Part shown: piece after piece, positions 5,471 through 8,475 of the stretch
How positions within the stretch are numbered: position 1 is the first letter of the stretch
How the letters are laid out: every line of letters starts with the position of its first letter
The notes under the pieces: model-generated
Seen by the model: only the letters and a program-made list of their open reading frames with translations
Database searches by the model: none
Told to the model about the DNA's origin: nothing
Assembly: GCA_030018575.1 (NCBI GenBank)
Contig: JASEIA010000065.1
Coordinates: 1-8,475 of the forward strand
DNA from: Nanobdellota archaeon
GTDB taxonomy: Archaea > Nanobdellota > Nanobdellia > SCGC-AAA011-G17 > GW2011-AR17
Reading direction: 5' to 3'
Length of the DNA stretch: 8,475 nt
Position numbers and translations under genes: made by a program

Positions 5471-5881
5471 ATGATGATGGAAGTGTTTGTTAACCGGTTT
5501 CCGGAAACAGCTGAAAAAGAGACAAGATGCGTTATTCTTCCTGAAGGGAATCCCCTTCCTGCAGGAAGCTACTATATGGCTGAAAGCTTCTGCAATGACA
5601 AGAAATGCGACTGCAGAAGGGCTTTTATTAATGTGGTATACGATAATAAGATTGTTGCGACAATCGGCTTTGGATGGGAAGATTTAGCGTTTTACAGGAA
5701 ATGGGCCCATGGTGATAAAGATATTGCTGTGCATATGAAGGGGCCTATTCTTGAATTAACGGGAATTCATACAAAATATTCTGAAAAAGTATTGCTGTTA
5801 TTTAAGGAATTTATGATGCACGATAAAGTGTTTTTGGAAAGGCTGAAAAAGCATTATAAAATGTTTAAAGAGGCGCTTTAG
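5471..5881 (+). CDS. Small putative metal-binding protein with C-x4-C-x-C motif
   Basis: In the 136-residue product, residues 38-54 read ESFCNDKKCDCRRAFINV. Cys41, Cys46 and Cys48 form a C-x4-C-x-C cluster that is a plausible zinc site with a fourth ligand elsewhere. It is followed by beta strands (VVYDNKIVATIGFGW) and a helical end (FLERLKKHYKMFKEAL). I recall an uncharacterised bacterial family with the same E-x-x-C-x-x-x-x-C-D-C-R-R core and R-L-K-x-H-Y tail, sometimes near or fused to TPR and SEC-C regions; this is memory, not a search result. The start follows the previous stop by 1 nt and the next gene begins 1 nt after this stop. No biochemical role can be assigned. Confidence 0.85.
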   Translation: MMMEVFVNRFPETAEKETRCVILPEGNPLPAGSYYMAESFCNDKKCDCRRAFINVVYDNKIVATIGFGWEDLAFYRKWAHGDKDIAVHMKGPILELTGIHTKYSEKVLLLFKEFMMHDKVFLERLKKHYKMFKEAL

Positions 5882-5882
5882 T

Positions 5883-6461
5883 GTGGCAAATCAAATCAAA
5901 ATCAAGGGTGAAGATGCGATGATAACGGCAATGCTCGATGAAGCAAGGATTGTTAAGAATTATCTGGGAAAGCCTAAAAAGGCAATCAAGCTGTGCGATG
6001 AAATCCTGAAAATTTCTCCGAGTAATAAGGATGCCCTGCTTATTAAGGCGGGCGCTCTCGGGAAGCTGTTTGAGCTCAATAAGTCTGATGAAATATTAAG
6101 CTTTGTAATGCAAAGATACCCCGGCGATTGGGAGGCATACTGGCTTTACGCAGGGCACTGCTTTGCATTAGGCAAAGATGAAAAGGCATTGGAAATGATA
6201 GACAAGTCGCTTGAATTAAGAAGAACATTTGACAATGTCATAAGCAAGGCGCAGCACCTGCATCTTATGGGCAAAGGAGGATATGCTGAGCTTATAGCCG
6301 AGGCTGCAAAAATGGACAAGAAAAGGGCGGAAAATTTCATGAAAAAACACTGGATAAATGACCTGGACGATGTTAAGCCAAGCTTTTGGGAAAAGATAAA
6401 GGTTATCAGGGAGGTATTTAAAAATGACAGGCGAAAGCAATCCGATAGCAGCATTAATTGA
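5883..6461 (+). CDS. TPR-repeat protein
   Basis: The product is 192 residues from GTG or 180 from an internal ATG. Residues about 17-113 hold three tetratricopeptide-like repeats: AIKLCDEILKISPSNKDALLIKAGAL, then EILSFVMQRYPGDWEAYWLYAG, then ALGKDEKALEMIDKSLEL. The hallmark P at the repeat ends and the W/Y/A/G pattern are visible. The C-terminal 70 residues are basic and helical. TPRs mediate protein-protein contacts, so this is probably the scaffold for neighbouring gene products. Two starts are possible. GTG at 5883 lies 1 nt after the previous stop, with GAGG 9 nt upstream. ATG at 5919 has GGTGA 7 nt upstream and keeps all TPR helices; I cannot decide between them. The last 38 nt overlap the next gene in another frame. 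Confidence 0.85.
   Translation: MANQIKIKGEDAMITAMLDEARIVKNYLGKPKKAIKLCDEILKISPSNKDALLIKAGALGKLFELNKSDEILSFVMQRYPGDWEAYWLYAGHCFALGKDEKALEMIDKSLELRRTFDNVISKAQHLHLMGKGGYAELIAEAAKMDKKRAENFMKKHWINDLDDVKPSFWEKIKVIREVFKNDRRKQSDSSIN
5907..5911 (+). promoter_or_regulatory. Possible internal ribosome site of the TPR gene
   Basis: GGTGA matches the 3' part of the GGAGGTGA anti-Shine-Dalgarno complement and lies 7 nt before the ATG at 5919. It argues for a start 12 codons later than the GTG at 5883. Confidence 0.4.
6409..6415 (+). promoter_or_regulatory. Strong Shine-Dalgarno site inside the TPR gene
   Basis: GGGAGGT lies 8 nt before the ATG at 6424, within the 3' coding end of the TPR gene. It fixes the downstream start and confirms the 38-nt coding overlap. 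Confidence 0.75.
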
Positions 6462-7413
6462 ATATACAGGAAAGAAGTATGAAAGCAGCAAATTGCAGGA
6501 ATTTTACAACAAGTTCTACCCTGAATTTCCTTATAAGGCGGAAGGGCTTGATGTGCAGCTCCATATAAGCAATTTTGTTGTATGGCTGATTATTGAAAAG
6601 CGCCTGCCGGAAACCGGGAGGACAATGCTTGAAGATTTTGTTGAAGAGCATCCCGGGCTGGATGAGGAATCAAGGCGGAATTTTTTGGCAATGAATAATC
6701 CTGTCTCATCTGAATTTATTGTTTTAAGTAAAAATGGGCAAGTCTTAAATATAAAGGATACAAAAACACAAAAAAGGTATGCTGTCAAATTGCCAATTCC
6801 ATTGCAGGGTGTGGGCGCAAATACAATGATAATGGGAAGAATATACCCGTTCGGCAGCCATTACCTGCTTGGCGGCGCTTTGGGTGTGTATAATTCTCCC
6901 ATGATAATGGATACGGATATTGTGATGGAGTCTTACAATAATGGAAGAATAGCAAAAGCAGAAGGCATCATATTGTCAGGCAATACAGCGCTTACGGCAA
7001 TTCTCAACAAATACCCTTCCCAGTGGATAGACGGCATGTGCCATGCATTTTCTCTTGACACTAAAAGAAGAAGAAACGAAAAAGCGAACATGATTGCTGG
7101 GCACTTAAAGAATAATATTCAGGCAATCACTGATGCTCTTTCTGAAAAATCCAAATCCGCGCTGCGCCTTGTATTAAAAAATAACGGGCTTGTGAGGTAT
7201 AACGCGCTTAAAGATTATGATGACGAAATTCCCTTCTGGTGGAATAATGAAAGGCCTGTTTCATCTATTGGCGTTTTGCGGCTGAAGGGGCTCTTGGCTG
7301 TCGGCAAAATGCCTCAAAATGGAAGAATGTATAAAGCCGCATTAATCCCAAAGGACGTAAGGGAAAAGCTGAATGAGATGCGCTTTGGCGAGGATGCGCA
7401 TGAAGAAAAATAA
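6424..7413 (+). CDS. Uncharacterised 329-aa protein with winged-helix-like C-terminus
   Basis: Residues about 43-95 are helical (FVVWLIIEKRLPETGRTMLE, then FVEEHPGLDEESRRNFLAM). Residues about 96-155 form a beta-rich module (EFIVLSKNGQVLNIKD, then YAVKLPIP, then MIMGRIYPFGSHYLLGGAL). I recall a similar pattern in the middle of bacterial proteins that carry SEC-C zinc motifs, but no SEC-C motif is present here. Residues about 240-315 look like a winged helix (SALRLVLKNNGLVRYNAL, then SIGVLRLKGLLAVGK, then YKAALIPKDVREKL). DNA or RNA binding is therefore possible. The strand after the wing and the lone WW (residues 272-273) are distinctive. The start is fixed by GGGAGGT 8 nt upstream, inside the TPR gene. 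There is no membrane segment or known catalytic motif. Confidence 0.85.
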   Translation: MTGESNPIAALIEYTGKKYESSKLQEFYNKFYPEFPYKAEGLDVQLHISNFVVWLIIEKRLPETGRTMLEDFVEEHPGLDEESRRNFLAMNNPVSSEFIVLSKNGQVLNIKDTKTQKRYAVKLPIPLQGVGANTMIMGRIYPFGSHYLLGGALGVYNSPMIMDTDIVMESYNNGRIAKAEGIILSGNTALTAILNKYPSQWIDGMCHAFSLDTKRRRNEKANMIAGHLKNNIQAITDALSEKSKSALRLVLKNNGLVRYNALKDYDDEIPFWWNNERPVSSIGVLRLKGLLAVGKMPQNGRMYKAALIPKDVREKLNEMRFGEDAHEEK

Positions 7414-7416
7414 GCA

Positions 7417-7424
7417 GAGGGGGG
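7417..7424 (+). promoter_or_regulatory. Ribosome binding site of the helical protein
   Basis: GAGGGGGG ends 6 nt before the ATG at 7431, in the 17-nt gap between the two genes. The purine run is unusually G-rich but correctly placed. Confidence 0.5.
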
Positions 7425-7430
7425 TTATAA

Positions 7431-7964
7431 ATGAAGCAAACAAAAAAGAGCGCTCTGAGTGAAATTAGTGAAAGCGAAGCATTAGCCATTTTGAATAAGC
7501 TGTGCAAAGAAAATAAAAATATTGCAAAAAGGGCTGGAGAGATAAGACGGGAATTGCTTAAAGCCGAGGGCGCTGAGAGCGTTTCAGAATCAGTTTTTTC
7601 TGACTTAGACGCTGTTGATATTTTTGAAGATGTGTATGATTCTTCCGGAAGAACCAGATACGGCTATGTAGAGCCTTGCGAGAGGGCATGGGAGGTATTT
7701 GAGGAAACATTAGAGCCATATATGGTTGAATTGAAAAAACTAAAAAGATTAAAGATTCAGTCAGATGAATATTGCAGGGGGATAATAAAAGGGCTTAAGA
7801 AATTTAAGGAAGAGTCAACAGCAGAATACAGTGATTTAGTTGAAGATGCTCCTGATGAGTTTATTAAAACAGTTTTTGAAGAATGGAAGAAGGGACGCAG
7901 GAAAAAAGAGATTGAAAAAATGAAGGAATTTATTAAGAATTGCGGCGAAAATGAGGAGCTGTGA
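7431..7964 (+). CDS. Uncharacterised helical protein (SGRTRYGYVEP motif)
   Basis: The 177-residue product is mostly helical and highly charged. Residues 15-55 form a helical N-terminus (EALAILNKLCKENKNIAKRAG). Residues 58-110 hold a distinctive core: SDLDAVDIFEDVYD, then SSGRTRYGYVEPCERAWEVF and EETLEPYMVELKKL. Residues 114-135 (YCRGIIKGLKKFKEES) and 148-170 are further amphipathic helices. I recall similar S-G-R-T-R-Y-G-Y-V-E-P cores in bacterial uncharacterised proteins near SWIM/SEC-C zinc-finger genes; unverified. Spacing of 17 nt from the previous gene and a G-rich ribosome site place it in the operon. No function is assigned. The Asp/Glu-rich core could be a protein-interaction surface or an unrecognised active site. 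Confidence 0.85.
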   Translation: MKQTKKSALSEISESEALAILNKLCKENKNIAKRAGEIRRELLKAEGAESVSESVFSDLDAVDIFEDVYDSSGRTRYGYVEPCERAWEVFEETLEPYMVELKKLKRLKIQSDEYCRGIIKGLKKFKEESTAEYSDLVEDAPDEFIKTVFEEWKKGRRKKEIEKMKEFIKNCGENEEL

Positions 7965-7965
7965 A

Positions 7966-8049
7966 ATGGAAGCAGAGGCATATACCTGCAAGGAAGCCAT
8001 AGCAATTTCGAGCAAGACGGGAGGTTACGATGAAAGGATGGTTTTATAA
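7966..8049 (+). CDS. Possible 27-aa small protein overlapping the next gene
   Basis: ATG at 7966 follows the TGA of the helical-protein gene by 1 nt. GAGGAG lies 7 nt upstream, inside that gene. The frame runs MEAEAYTCKEAIAISSKTGG and seven more residues to TAA, overlapping the following gene by 20 nt in another frame. The signals are as good as those of the larger genes, and the peptide looks like the start of a soluble protein. It may be a real small protein, a translational-coupling leader or the remnant of a truncated gene. Confidence 0.4.
   Translation: MEAEAYTCKEAIAISSKTGGYDERMVL
8019..8025 (+). promoter_or_regulatory. Strong Shine-Dalgarno site of the last operon gene
   Basis: GGGAGGT lies 4 nt before the ATG at 8030, one of the best matches in the window. 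It supports that start despite the overlapping small frame. Confidence 0.7.
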
Positions 8050-8422
8050 TCCAAAAGCTAGAAATGTTCCTGAGAAGATTAAACTCAAAATAGAACTTAA
8101 AGCTAAAAATATCATTGATTCTGAATTAAAGAAGAAATATCTTACAGGAAAACCAAAAAATAAGGGTTGTAACTACATTGCTGATATTTACTGCAAATGG
8201 GTTGGGAACAGATTCTATTTATGCTCAAAGTATAATTGCCCTTTCCCCAGAGCAGTCCTGCCATCATTTGAAACAAAATTCGCCAGATTAGAATATATTG
8301 GAGATAATAAGTTTCAGTTGTTTTTTATGAGACATACGGGCAAATGGATAAAATTATATGAAGATATACGTTTGGAAAAAGCATTCAAAGCTATAAAAGA
8401 GGACTCATGGTTTAGGCCATAA
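8030..8422 (+). CDS. Uncharacterised 130-aa protein (DIYCKW / MRHTGKW family)
   Basis: In the 130-residue product, residues 1-45 are basic and helical. Residues 48-66 (CNYIADIYCKWVGNRFYLC) begin an aromatic beta-rich module with Cys55, Cys65 and Cys70, followed by FETKFARLEYIGDNKFQLFF, MRHTGKWIKLYEDI and a final helix ending DSWFRP. I recall bacterial homologues with the same D-I-Y-x-K-W, E-x-K-F-A-R-L-E-Y and F-M-R-H-T-G-x-W elements, all uncharacterised; this is memory rather than a search. The His/Arg/Trp cluster could be functional. The gene looks more AT-rich than the rest of the operon, by eye. It closes the operon. Confidence 0.85.
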   Translation: MKGWFYNPKARNVPEKIKLKIELKAKNIIDSELKKKYLTGKPKNKGCNYIADIYCKWVGNRFYLCSKYNCPFPRAVLPSFETKFARLEYIGDNKFQLFFMRHTGKWIKLYEDIRLEKAFKAIKEDSWFRP

Positions 8423-8475
8423 AGTAAACAATAACATGGCAAAGGCTATCCCAATCACAGCAAGCTGCGGGGCAT
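8405..8475 (-). CDS. C-terminal end of a convergent gene, possibly a membrane segment (partial)
   Basis: In one minus-strand frame the window edge enters an open frame reading APQLAVIGIAFAMLLFTLW, then PKP and TGA. This is a hydrophobic run of about 20 residues typical of a transmembrane helix, with a short polar tail, and it would be the end of a gene to the right. It overlaps the end of the last operon gene by 18 nt, tail to tail. The alternative is a plus-strand ATG at 8436, which has no ribosome site. The fragment is short, so confidence is limited. Confidence 0.4.
   Translation of the reverse strand, partial: APQLAVIGIAFAMLLFTLWPKP

Noticed and set aside
6146..6788. Overlapping minus-strand frames opposite the TPR and 329-aa genes
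   Set aside because: These frames are Leu/Ser/Phe-rich without ribosome sites. The plus-strand genes have repeats, operon spacing and strong ribosome sites.

Overview
The window looks archaeal. It encodes an archaeal/eukaryotic-type class I release factor (aRF1). First genes of transcripts have TATA-like boxes about 26 nt upstream of the start codon (leaderless pattern), while downstream genes carry GGAGGT-type Shine-Dalgarno sites. The DNA is AT-rich, arginine is often AGA/AGG, and gene spacing is very tight. A small-genome (DPANN-like) archaeon would fit, but that is inference. TAA, TAG and TGA are all used as stops.

Left part (1-3240, minus strand). The gene for aRF1 is interrupted by a roughly 505-residue class 1 intein inserted exactly after the catalytic GGQ tripeptide. 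The intein carries an XRE-type helix-turn-helix and a two-motif LAGLIDADG endonuclease. Just downstream lies a separate 131-residue protein that matches a bare Hint (intein-fold) module but lacks every splicing residue. A good TATA box at the extreme left points to another minus-strand gene outside the window. Upstream of aRF1 is a G-rich, imperfectly tandem-repeated non-coding block with a canonical G-quadruplex motif.

Middle and right part (3471-8422). A minus-strand HEAT-like repeat protein is divergent, across a 94-bp promoter region, from a compact plus-strand operon. In order, the operon encodes a RecQ-C-terminal-like protein (RQC plus HTH_40, no helicase), a small C-x4-C-x-C putative metal-binding protein, a TPR protein, a mixed alpha/beta protein with a winged-helix-like tail, a helical protein, a possible 27-aa peptide, and a small aromatic/cysteine-containing protein. 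Gaps are 1 nt, 1 nt, a 38-nt overlap, 17 nt, and then tiny or overlapping. None of the last five has a known function that I can name. Several recall uncharacterised bacterial families that I associate with SEC-C/SWIM-type zinc-binding proteins. I read the locus as one functional unit that may be an undescribed nucleic-acid- or protein-handling system. At the right edge a convergent minus-strand gene may end in a membrane segment.

The two main points of interest are the intein-gated release factor with a dead stand-alone Hint neighbour, and the divergent HEAT / RQC-operon locus.
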